A stretch of DNA of 12,171 bases from an uncultured Lachnospiraceae bacterium (lineage in GTDB: Bacteria; Bacillota; Clostridia; Lachnospirales; Lachnospiraceae), in contig CAJTRL010000085.1 in assembly GCA_910578715.1 (NCBI GenBank), forward strand, positions 1-12,171, in the 5' to 3' direction. The translations under genes and the position numbers were made by a program. The notes beneath the pieces were generated by a model. That model had not been told where the DNA came from, made no database searches, and was given only the letters and a program-made list of their open reading frames with translations. Positions 6,612-12,171 of this stretch are shown in pieces. Position 1 is the stretch's first letter, and each line of letters begins with the position of its first letter.

Positions 6612-7142
6612 TTAATTTTGTATGTGAATCTCAACTGCTACTGAAACAGTTGTTAATTCCTTCTTGTCATCATCAACAAGATGATACGTCATGATTACAT
6701 TGTAATCCCCTGCTTCCAATTCCTTATCAAGCGTAAACGTATTCATTGCCTCCCCCACTGGAATATAGGGCGACGAATAAATCTCTTCATCCGTATCTGC
6801 AAGGCGTAAATCAAAATACACTGTACGGCTGTTATTCTCCGTATTCTTTACATAGAAATCTTCCGCCGATGCTTTGCCGTCTTCAAATGTCCACTCATTG
6901 CTCATCGTAACCGTATAAGAAGCATCTGTGTTCGGCTCACTTACAGATTGTATAATCTCCTGGACATTCTCTTCCGTGACAATGGTAGCCTTTCCCTGAG
7001 TTTCCGGCTTAGGTTCTTTTCTTGTAAGAACATATACCAATACGCCAACAAGCACCAACACTAATATGACAGCCACTATCGCCACAATCATTGAGGTAGA
7101 TGGTTTTTTCTGTCCTGTGGACTCTTTATTTCCTTTTGACAT
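6612..7142 (-). CDS. Single-pass membrane protein with exported beta domain (176 aa)
   Basis: ATG 7142 has GAGGAGG 9 bases upstream. Residues 1-17 are polar and basic, residues 18-40 form one strong membrane segment (SMIVAIVAVILVLVLVGVLV), and residues 45-176 are a soluble domain, probably outside the cell with the N-terminus inside. The outer domain has FYVKNTENNSRTVYFDLRLA, then SSPYIPVGEAMNTFTLD, LEAGDYNVIMTYHLVDDD, and a terminal strand VSVAVEIHIQN. This pattern recalls small membrane-tethered proteins often found next to Clostridia adhesin or surface-protein genes (from memory, not a named family). Its place directly before the major secreted paralogue suggests a membrane anchor or assembly factor for the secreted proteins. 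That role is inference. Confidence 0.78.
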   Translation of the reverse strand: MSKGNKESTGQKKPSTSMIVAIVAVILVLVLVGVLVYVLTRKEPKPETQGKATIVTEENVQEIIQSVSEPNTDASYTVTMSNEWTFEDGKASAEDFYVKNTENNSRTVYFDLRLADTDEEIYSSPYIPVGEAMNTFTLDKELEAGDYNVIMTYHLVDDDKKELTTVSVAVEIHIQN

Positions 7143-7181
7143 TAAGTTTCCTCCTCTGAATCACATATCATTTTTATAACA

Positions 7182-7197
7182 TTGCCGCACTCGGCAA
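7182..7197. promoter_or_regulatory. GC-rich intergenic hairpin
   Basis: TTGCCG-CACT-CGGCAA is a perfect 6-bp stem with a four-base loop, in the 58-base gap between the transferase-like gene and the membrane-protein gene. On the minus strand it is followed by TGTTATAAAAA rather than a T-run, so it is more likely an RNA processing or stability element than a terminator. Confidence 0.4.
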
Positions 7198-7200
7198 CAC

Positions 7201-8547
7201 TTATATCCGATTAACGTCCTGCATCATAACAGGCTTTCCTGTTTTTTGATATACATATATCACGCTGCTCTGGTCCCCATAATATGCATCACTCAATACC
7301 ACTGCCCGGTCCATATCCGCGGTATCATCATAGATTCCCCATCCGGCCTTCCTGTAATCGTCCACAAGTTTCTGATAAGCATCCCATAACTCCGGCCGCA
7401 TGGACCTAATCGTATTTGGAATCAGCGGATGAGGCCGCCACAAAAGCGCAATCTCATCTTTATGTTCTTCAAAAGTACAAAATACCGATTTCATCTTCTT
7501 CAGCACTTGCTCATCATACCGCAGCAGCGTATTGATGCTCGTATTATAGAAAATAATCTTTTTCCATGTGCCATCCGGTTTCTCTATTATTTTCAGCCAT
7601 TCATCCGGTATTTCCAGATTCTCTTTTTCCGTATTCTGCACCTTATCAAGTTTCGGGGAACCGAGTCCGAGTATTTTACTTTCCAACATCTTCCGGTCCA
7701 CCGGCAAGCCTAAAGGGTTCGCTTCCTTCATATATTCATTAATATAAATCTGCCTCATCTTTTCAGACTGTACGATTACCTTATGTGCATATATCGTGCC
7801 TGGCAGGAAACAAAAATGCTTGAACCCGTCAATCTTCTTCTGCGCCTCCGGCTCACATTCTTCCAAAATGAAATAAGGTATATATACTAAGCAATCTGTA
7901 AATCGACGCAAGTTTTTGCTGAAATAATTCTCCGGTACACATGTGACATTATTCCACTCATCATATGGATTATGGATATAAATGACATCGGGATGTCTCT
8001 CTTCTATATGATACATCCGATAGTCTGTAATTTCAATATTTTTCGGATATTCATCGCCTTCATAGTGTAATTCCCCAAAACTTCCACCTGGCAATTTATC
8101 GTAGTAAGGAATCGGCACTACATATACATCACAATTTTTATCTTCTTTCGCCGCCAGATAAACACTTTCAAGAGAATCCCACATACTCGCTTTATACGGA
8201 AGAAAAACAATCTCTTTTTTCACCGCCATATGGGAAATCTCATTTTCTGCCTTTATCAATGCGCTTTCCAGCATTTTATAATACTTCTGCCCTGATATTT
8301 CCTCTAATTGAATACTGACATGGTACAATTTCTCACAATACTGTTCCAGCAAAGAAACCGCTTCCATTCCAACTCCCGCCAGCTTTTCAATCGCTTCTCC
8401 CATCTGAATAGCCGCTTCCTGACAATCCGAGAGAGCTGTCTGAACCGTTGCATAATCTTTCTTTACCAGCCTGTCTCTGCTTTCCTGATGAAGAATATGT
8501 AAACTGGAAATAATTTCAAGCAACTGCCTCCTCTGAAACTCGCGCAT
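7201..8547 (-). CDS. CDP-glycerol glycerophosphotransferase-like protein (448 aa)
   Basis: ATG 8547 has GAGG 10 bases upstream. The C-terminal half matches what I know of the PF04464 (teichoic-acid TagB/TagF) family. It has ILGLGSPKLDKV (292-303), a strand plus loop IIFYNTSINTLLRYDE (331-346), LLWRPHPLIP (368-377), and LSDAYYGDQSSVIYVYQKTGKP (418-439). In this family the RPHP-type His and the SD..yGD.SS segment contact the CDP-polyol phosphate. Residues 1-110 are helical and charged, without the usual family features. The middle (112-260) looks like the N-terminal Rossmann half of a GT-B fold (KKEIVFLPYKASMWDSLESVY, then DVIYIHNPYDEWN). The WHG-type N-terminal motif often seen in teichoic-acid polymerases was not found. 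Likely role: transfer of a polyol phosphate from a CDP donor onto a surface glycan or protein, at the cytoplasmic face. The acceptor is unknown. Confidence 0.8.
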   Translation of the reverse strand: MREFQRRQLLEIISSLHILHQESRDRLVKKDYATVQTALSDCQEAAIQMGEAIEKLAGVGMEAVSLLEQYCEKLYHVSIQLEEISGQKYYKMLESALIKAENEISHMAVKKEIVFLPYKASMWDSLESVYLAAKEDKNCDVYVVPIPYYDKLPGGSFGELHYEGDEYPKNIEITDYRMYHIEERHPDVIYIHNPYDEWNNVTCVPENYFSKNLRRFTDCLVYIPYFILEECEPEAQKKIDGFKHFCFLPGTIYAHKVIVQSEKMRQIYINEYMKEANPLGLPVDRKMLESKILGLGSPKLDKVQNTEKENLEIPDEWLKIIEKPDGTWKKIIFYNTSINTLLRYDEQVLKKMKSVFCTFEEHKDEIALLWRPHPLIPNTIRSMRPELWDAYQKLVDDYRKAGWGIYDDTADMDRAVVLSDAYYGDQSSVIYVYQKTGKPVMMQDVNRI

Positions 8548-8569
8548 GAGATAAATACCTCTTTTACTC

Positions 8570-8618
8570 TTTTAAGCTATATATCATTATTATAATGTAT
8601 CGGCAGAATAGCTTAAAA
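8570..8618 (-). promoter_or_regulatory. Internal promoter with overlapping operator-like hairpin
   Basis: A perfect TATAAT (minus strand, 8594-8589) lies 42 bases before the 448-aa gene, with a weak -35 (TTTAAG, 8617-8612) at a 17-base spacing. The same segment is framed by TTTTAAGCTAT (8570-8580) and ATAGCTTAAAA (8608-8618), an 11-bp perfect inverted repeat. Its loop contains a smaller palindrome (CATTAT-T-ATAATG). It sits in the 120-base gap, the largest between intact genes of the minus unit, so separate control of the downstream genes is plausible. Confidence 0.4.
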
Positions 8619-8667
8619 CATTAATAGAATTATTTTTGATTTTCTTCCTGTGTTATTACTTTTCCAG

Positions 8668-9684
8668 TCAATACTCTCCAAGAACACTGTCCAATGAAAT
8701 AATTTCTGCACTGTCATCATACGCTTTTATGTCCTGATATATATTCTGAAAATCATATGTGGGCGTAACAATATAGCTAATCATACTTCGCCGTCCTGTC
8801 TCTTCCAGACGTTTTACCGGTATTCCGTCAATTTCCTTATCTTCACAGTCGTTATCAATAAAACATTCTACACTACACTTTTCTTTTATCTTTTCATAAA
8901 ATTTTCTGCCAATATTCCCTGCGCCATAGATAATAATATTTTCTGGCACATCTATGCTTTCCGAATCGCAATCCGACAATCTCAGCAATGTCCGATATCT
9001 TACCTGGGTATCATGAAATGCCTTCTCCCGTTTATTTCTGTCAAATGCAATGTTCTTCATAAGCGCCATCACATCATAACGCCGTACACAATATTCCAGA
9101 AATTCATCCGCGCCGTCAAACCAGCTTCTGATTATCGCCTTCGGTCCGCCATTCCATTTTCCCGGCATGACATAATACCGAAATGAAATCGGTTCGCAAA
9201 TTTCAACATCCTGTCTCAACAGAAAAATAATTTCATTGCTGCTGTTTTTTCTTTTGATAACGTCGTTAATGTATTTATAATTTGAGGCAATATATTTTAC
9301 TTCATCCGAACTGATGACTGTGCGCAAAAAACAGGTTTTCTTTACAGTTTCTTCCTGAAACCTGTCGATTTTTTTCCGATATTTTTCTTTTAATTCATCA
9401 TACTTTTCCTCAAATGGATACTCATGGTCGTGCCGGAAAAGGAACCCGCTTTTCTTCTCGGCAAAAGCCCTCGGATTTTCCTGGCAGCGCTCCAGATTTT
9501 CCTTTTTCAGAAAATTTTCAAAATCTGTTTCCATGTAGTGCAATACCCACTGCAGGCTGTCCGTGACCAGCCAGTCAAAAGGGCCCGACCAGCTTCTTAA
9601 TCCATATTTTTCCATCGATGATGCGGTCTGGCAGGCAGAACCCAAAGATACGAAATTTAAAAAAACTTCCGTTTCGTCTCTCAC
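8668..9684 (-). CDS. DUF1796 papain-like protein fused to a Rossmann-like domain (338 aa)
   Basis: The start is GTG 9684, overlapping the upstream TGA (9683-9681) as GTGA. GGAGG lies 10 bases upstream. Residues about 8-215 fit the DUF1796 family (putative papain-like cysteine peptidase): FVSLGSACQTA (11-21) with a candidate catalytic Cys18, YGLRSWSGPFDWLVTDSLQWV (27-47), FRHDHEYPF (83-91) with candidate His, and EIIFLLRQD (151-159). Residues about 245-338 are a second domain starting NIIIYGAGNIGRKFYEKIK (249-267), a glycine-rich nucleotide-binding-type loop, followed by ECFIDNDCEDKEIDGIPV. This is the small Rossmann-type module found fused to glycan-modifying enzymes. Peptidase activity has not been shown for the family as far as I recall. 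DUF1796 genes commonly sit in surface-glycan clusters. A processing or transfer role in the same pathway is inference. Confidence 0.8.
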   Translation of the reverse strand: MRDETEVFLNFVSLGSACQTASSMEKYGLRSWSGPFDWLVTDSLQWVLHYMETDFENFLKKENLERCQENPRAFAEKKSGFLFRHDHEYPFEEKYDELKEKYRKKIDRFQEETVKKTCFLRTVISSDEVKYIASNYKYINDVIKRKNSSNEIIFLLRQDVEICEPISFRYYVMPGKWNGGPKAIIRSWFDGADEFLEYCVRRYDVMALMKNIAFDRNKREKAFHDTQVRYRTLLRLSDCDSESIDVPENIIIYGAGNIGRKFYEKIKEKCSVECFIDNDCEDKEIDGIPVKRLEETGRRSMISYIVTPTYDFQNIYQDIKAYDDSAEIISLDSVLGEY

Positions 9685-10391
9685 TTCACCCAGTCCTCCC
9701 TCTTCATCCGAAGCAGCGCTTTAAAAATCTCCACATCTTCCATTGTTGTAATCTTCAAATTCTTCTCGGAGCCTTTTGCAAAATACAGGGTTTCCCCCAA
9801 ATCCAGCATCAGCGTATTCGTATAGACTGCGTTCGTAATCCCCCGTTCCAACGCCATCTCATGGGCATTCATTACCCTTCCGTACCGATATGCCTGAGGT
9901 GTCTGCACGCGCATGATATGGTTCCGGCTGATGCCCGTATCGCCTTTTATTCCGTCGTTAGTCTCGACAATTGTTTCCTGACAGCGCATCGCCGCAAGGC
10001 CGGAACCATATTGCTTACATTTCACAATACAGTCGGAAATAATTTCCGCAGAGACCATCGGGCGGATTGCATCGTGAATAATTACGATGTCATCATCCGC
10101 GCAAATCCCTTTTAACTCCCGCAGCGCGTTTCTGGCCGAAGCCTGTCCGTTCTCCCCTCCGCAGACGACTTTCTGCAGTTTAGTAATTCCTGCTTCCCTC
10201 GCATAAGCGCTCAAAATCTCGCGCCAGCCTTCTAAACAGGACACGACAATTCCATCAATATCCGGATGTTTCTGGAATGCTTCCAGCGTATAAATAATAA
10301 TGGGTTTTTCATATACATTAAAAAATTGTTTTGGAACGTCCTGTTCCGTTCTTGTTCCGCTGCCTCCGGCCAGTAAAAGCGCTATGTTCAT
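9681..10391 (-). CDS. IspD/TarI-family cytidylyltransferase, second copy (236 aa)
   Basis: ATG 10391 is chosen: GGGAG sits 5-6 bases upstream and the fold starts there. The ATG at 10403 would place the ribosome site inside the gene. The protein is a full-length nucleotidyltransferase: LAGGSGTRTEQDVPKQF (7-23) is the CTP-binding loop with Arg14 and Lys21. CGGENGQASARNAL (77-90), IIHDAIRPMVS (104-114), RVQTPQAYRY (161-170) and KITTMEDVEIFKAL (213-226) follow the IspD/TarI order. Reaction of the family: CTP plus a polyol or alcohol phosphate gives a CDP-alcohol plus pyrophosphate. The substrate (methylerythritol 4-phosphate, ribitol 5-phosphate, glycerol or other) cannot be read from sequence. 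The CDP-alcohol-transferase-like gene downstream favours a surface-polymer role over isoprenoid synthesis. It overlaps the DUF1796 gene by four bases. Confidence 0.87.
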   Translation of the reverse strand: MNIALLLAGGSGTRTEQDVPKQFFNVYEKPIIIYTLEAFQKHPDIDGIVVSCLEGWREILSAYAREAGITKLQKVVCGGENGQASARNALRELKGICADDDIVIIHDAIRPMVSAEIISDCIVKCKQYGSGLAAMRCQETIVETNDGIKGDTGISRNHIMRVQTPQAYRYGRVMNAHEMALERGITNAVYTNTLMLDLGETLYFAKGSEKNLKITTMEDVEIFKALLRMKREDWVK

Positions 10392-10405
10392 TTCTACTCC
10401 CATCC

Positions 10406-10431
10406 GTCTGCTTCAGCAGATATCTTCTGCT
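10406..10431 (-). repeat. Leader hairpin upstream of second cytidylyltransferase
   Basis: TCTGCT-TC-AGCAGA (10407-10420) is a 14-bp palindrome just upstream of the ribosome site. A further TCTGCT copy at 10426-10431 can also pair with the AGCAGA arm, so two alternative hairpins are possible. It matches the hairpin at 11203-11220 upstream of the first copy, which suggests the leader was duplicated with the gene. Confidence 0.5.
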
Positions 10432-10472
10432 TTCAAATTTATAACCGACCAAACATCCTTATCGCCAAAGCC

Positions 10473-11189
10473 TTATATTTTTTCCCGTTCTGCTTCCTGA
10501 CGCATTTTATACAACGCTTTGAACATCTCCACATCTTCTACTGTGTTAATTTTCATATTCAGGTCGGAACCTTTGGAAAAATAAACGGGTTCCCCCAGCC
10601 TCGAAATAACGCTGTTTGTATCTACTTCGCCGGTAATACCTCTTTCTACTGCTTTTTCATGAATATCCCATAACCGGTCCATTCGGTATGCCTGCGGGGT
10701 CTGAATACGGATAATCGAATAACGGGAAATGCTTTCTGTTCCCACTACGCCGTCGTTCGTCCTCATAATCGTGTCCATCGTCCGTACTGCCGCCACGCCC
10801 ATGTCGTGCACCCTGCATACTTTCAGACTGTCGCTAATGATTTCTTCCGAAACAAAGGGTCTTATGGAATCGTGCAAAACGACGATATCATCCCCGCGGC
10901 ACTCATCTTTCAGTACCAGAATACCGTTACGGGCGGAAGCCTGTCCGTCCCGGCCGCCGGAAACAATCCATTTCAGTTTACCGATATTGAACTGCTTCGC
11001 ATATGCTCTGACCATCTCCTGCCAGCCATCCAGACAAGATACCATAATCGCGTCAATTTCATCATGTTTCTGAAACGCCTCCAGCGTATAAACAATTACC
11101 GGTCGATTGTACACATTTACAAACTGTTTCGGAACGCTCATCTGAAACCGGCTATCCGTACCGCCGGCTAAAATCATCGCAATATTCAT
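10473..11189 (-). CDS. IspD/TarI-family cytidylyltransferase, first copy (238 aa)
   Basis: ATG 11189 has AGGGG 5 bases upstream. The motif order is the same as in its neighbour: LAGGTDSRFQMSVPKQF (7-23), SGGRDGQASARNGI (77-90), VLHDSIRPFVS (104-114), IRIQTPQAYRM (160-170), INTVEDVEMFKAL (214-226). By eye, somewhat over half of the residues match the 236-aa paralogue, without gaps over most of the length, so the pair is a tandem duplication. One oddity: the nucleotide loop reads GGTDSR where the paralogue has GGSGTR, so Asp12 replaces a normally small residue (Gly) near the CTP phosphates. Arg14 and Lys21 are kept. It may have changed specificity or reduced activity. It is the first gene after the promoter at 11353-11381. 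Confidence 0.86.
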   Translation of the reverse strand: MNIAMILAGGTDSRFQMSVPKQFVNVYNRPVIVYTLEAFQKHDEIDAIMVSCLDGWQEMVRAYAKQFNIGKLKWIVSGGRDGQASARNGILVLKDECRGDDIVVLHDSIRPFVSEEIISDSLKVCRVHDMGVAAVRTMDTIMRTNDGVVGTESISRYSIIRIQTPQAYRMDRLWDIHEKAVERGITGEVDTNSVISRLGEPVYFSKGSDLNMKINTVEDVEMFKALYKMRQEAEREKI

Positions 11190-11352
11190 AATTACCCCTA
11201 TCTGTCTGCTTCAGCAGACACTCGAATCAAAAATTGAAAATTTTTATTTTCAATCTTTTGTCCCCCGCCCGCCCCAGCGGACATCTTTTTGATATTGGAA
11301 AAACCTCCAACGTCTTATCAAGTTTCTTCTGTATTTAAAATAAGATATATAT
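11190..11352 (-). promoter_or_regulatory. Structured 5' leader of the main operon
   Basis: From the predicted start point (near 11345) to the first ATG there are about 155 untranslated bases with three foldable segments. First (5'), TGTCC and GGACA arms flank a G/C-rich loop (11259-11283). Second, ATTGAAAAT-TTTT-ATTTTCAAT is a 9-bp stem (11233-11254). Third, TGTCTGCT-TC-AGCAGACA is an 18-bp palindrome (11203-11220), just upstream of the ribosome site. No known riboswitch class is recognised, and no clear terminator T-run follows. Confidence 0.45.
11203..11220. repeat. 18-bp palindrome in the leader of first cytidylyltransferase
   Basis: TGTCTGCTTCAGCAGACA has perfect 8-bp arms around TC. The minus-strand bases that follow (GATAGGGG) contain the ribosome site, 5 bases from the ATG. 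The same core recurs at 10407-10420 before the second copy. Either a DNA operator or an RNA hairpin controlling translation is possible. Confidence 0.5.
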
Positions 11353-11381
11353 ACTTTATAGAATATCTTCTATTCTGTCAA
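11353..11381 (-). promoter_or_regulatory. Sigma-70/SigA-type promoter of the main minus-strand operon
   Basis: The consensus -35 TTGACA (11381-11376) is separated by 17 bases from a -10 TAAAGT (11358-11353). A 15-base spacing to TATAAA is an alternative. It points toward the gene starting at 11189. Confidence 0.6.
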
Positions 11382-11484
11382 TACGAAGCGTCATTCTCAC
11401 TCTTTCCAAGATAACAAACTTTTGCTATACTGTTTACTATAAAAGCCCTATTGAAAAACCAGAGAGGATGGCATTGTTGTTTAC
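11382..11484. other. Divergent intergenic segment before the CgeB-like gene
   Basis: On the plus strand TATACT (11425-11430) could be a -10, with only a weak TTCCAA at 11404-11409 as -35 (16-base spacing). A six-codon frame (MALLFT) begins at ATG 11468 and ends in a TGA overlapping the ATG at 11485; it may be a chance feature. Confidence 0.25.
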
Positions 11485-12171
11485 ATGAAGATACTTTATA
11501 TTGAATGGGCAAGTTATGGAAATGAAGATATGAAAGACGCTTTCCGTAAAGAAGGGCATACGCTCGTCTGCTTTCCCTTTTTCGATAAAGACGCCAGGAA
11601 CGACGAGTCGGCCGTGGCCGGGCTTCCATCCATTCTAAGGAAAGAGACGCCGGATTTCGTATTCTCCTTTAATTTTTTTCCCATCGTTTCCAATGTCTGT
11701 CACAAGGAAAATATCCGCTATATTTCCTGGATATACGACAGCCCGTATGTGATGCTGTATTCCTATACCGCCATCCATCCCTGTAATACGATTTATGTCT
11801 TTGACAAAGCAGTGTATCTGGAATTTCACCGGGCGGGGATTTCGACAGTACATTATCTGCCGATGGCCGCAAATACGGAACGACTGGATATTCTGACAGC
11901 ACAGGCTGCTTTGACGGTACAGGGCAATCTGATAGCACAGGACGCCGGAGCGGCACAACAAATCGCTGCAGCCAGCCCTCTTTTTTTATATGATATTTCT
12001 TTTGTCGGCTCACTCTATACCGAGAAACATAACTTTTTTGAACGCATGAAAAATCTTCCGGATTACACGAAAGGATATCTGGATGCGCTGATGGCCGCCC
12101 AGATGAATGTAAACGGATATAATTTTATACAGGAAACAATATCTCCCATTATGGAAGACTTATACCAGGCT
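11485..12171 (+). CDS. CgeB-like (DUF3880) glycosyltransferase, partial at window end
   Basis: 229 codons are present and the frame is open at the right edge. ATG 11485 is the only good in-frame start. The nearest purine-rich ribosome site (AGAGAGGA, 11461-11468) is 16 bases away, so initiation may be weak or coupled to a tiny upstream frame. The N-terminus (MKILYIEWASYGNEDMKDAF) opens a GT-B Rossmann half. The DUF3880 signature follows: FVFSFNFFPIVSNVCHKENI (58-77), YISWIYDSPY (79-88), NTIYVFDKAVY (101-111), VHYLPMAANTERL (122-134), and DISFVGSLYTEKHNFF (170-185). Family members are usually glycosyltransferases found in flagellin or surface-glycan clusters; the donor-binding C-terminal half lies outside the window. 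Between residues 135 and 166 there is an Ala/Gln-rich insertion with a hexapeptide repeat, longer than I expect for this position. The gene diverges from the main operon. Confidence 0.82.
   Translation, partial: MKILYIEWASYGNEDMKDAFRKEGHTLVCFPFFDKDARNDESAVAGLPSILRKETPDFVFSFNFFPIVSNVCHKENIRYISWIYDSPYVMLYSYTAIHPCNTIYVFDKAVYLEFHRAGISTVHYLPMAANTERLDILTAQAALTVQGNLIAQDAGAAQQIAAASPLFLYDISFVGSLYTEKHNFFERMKNLPDYTKGYLDALMAAQMNVNGYNFIQETISPIMEDLYQA
11893..11946 (+). repeat. Three imperfect 18-bp tandem repeats in the CgeB-like gene
   Basis: Residues 137-154 read LTAQAA, LTVQGN and LIAQDA, followed by a weaker GAAQQI. The DNA units share a CTGACAGCACAGG-type core with several substitutions. The insertion sits between the two conserved DUF3880 blocks, where it would form a flexible loop. 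Confidence 0.6.

Noticed and set aside
10473..11189. Housekeeping ispD of the MEP pathway
   Set aside because: Two tandem copies next to surface-polymer genes and no other MEP genes favour a CDP-polyol role; the substrate remains unassigned, so no gene symbol is given.
11378..12013. Minus-strand ORFs of 83, 108 and 114 aa at the right end
   Set aside because: They are antisense to the CgeB-like gene, whose plus frame has clear family motifs; products are basic and Cys-rich without ribosome sites.
1..12171. tRNA, rRNA, insertion sequence, integrase or origin
   Set aside because: No conserved RNA gene sequence, transposase motif or attachment-type duplication was seen on reading both strands.

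Overview
The window looks like part of a cell-surface or glycan locus from a low-GC Gram-positive anaerobe, most likely of the Lachnospiraceae/Clostridia type. The evidence is AGGAGG ribosome-binding sites, AT-rich codon use, Sec signal peptides, and the protein families present (IspD/TarI cytidylyltransferases, DUF1796, CDP-glycerol glycerophosphotransferase family, CgeB/DUF3880). This placement is inference from family content; no rRNA or tRNA gene is present to anchor it.

Almost everything is on the minus strand and reads from right to left. A good promoter at 11353-11381 (minus) starts the main unit. Its order is: two tandem cytidylyltransferase paralogues (11189-10473 and 10391-9681), a DUF1796 protein fused to a Rossmann-like domain (9684-8668), a CDP-glycerol-transferase-like protein (8547-7201), a single-pass membrane protein (7142-6612), and four secreted proteins sharing one domain (6590-5385, 5299-4508, 4477-2969, 2949-1756). 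A decayed gene (1756-1546) follows, overlapping the last stop codon as TAATG, and a strong intrinsic terminator lies at 1355-1396. Internal hairpins at 8570-8618, 7182-7197 and 5328-5367 probably tune relative expression. A CgeB-like glycosyltransferase (11485 to the window end) is divergent on the plus strand.

Downstream of the terminator is a visibly more AT-rich segment. It carries a second decayed reading frame (1325-1021) and then a gene that runs off the left edge (1007 to 1). That gene is split by a run of nine G (816-824 on the plus strand as C9). As read here it stops after 68 residues. With one G fewer it continues without a stop to the window edge, about 270 more codons. This is the pattern of a slipped-strand ON/OFF contingency locus, though a homopolymer sequencing error gives the same picture. 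The protein begins with a CBS-like pair and may be a surface-polymer modification protein.

Working hypothesis: the locus builds and decorates a cell-surface structure. The cytidylyltransferases would make CDP-activated polyol or alcohol phosphates, the transferases would place them, and the membrane protein plus four paralogous secreted proteins would form the surface layer, fibre or matrix. None of the four secreted proteins carries a sortase motif, so how they are attached is open.
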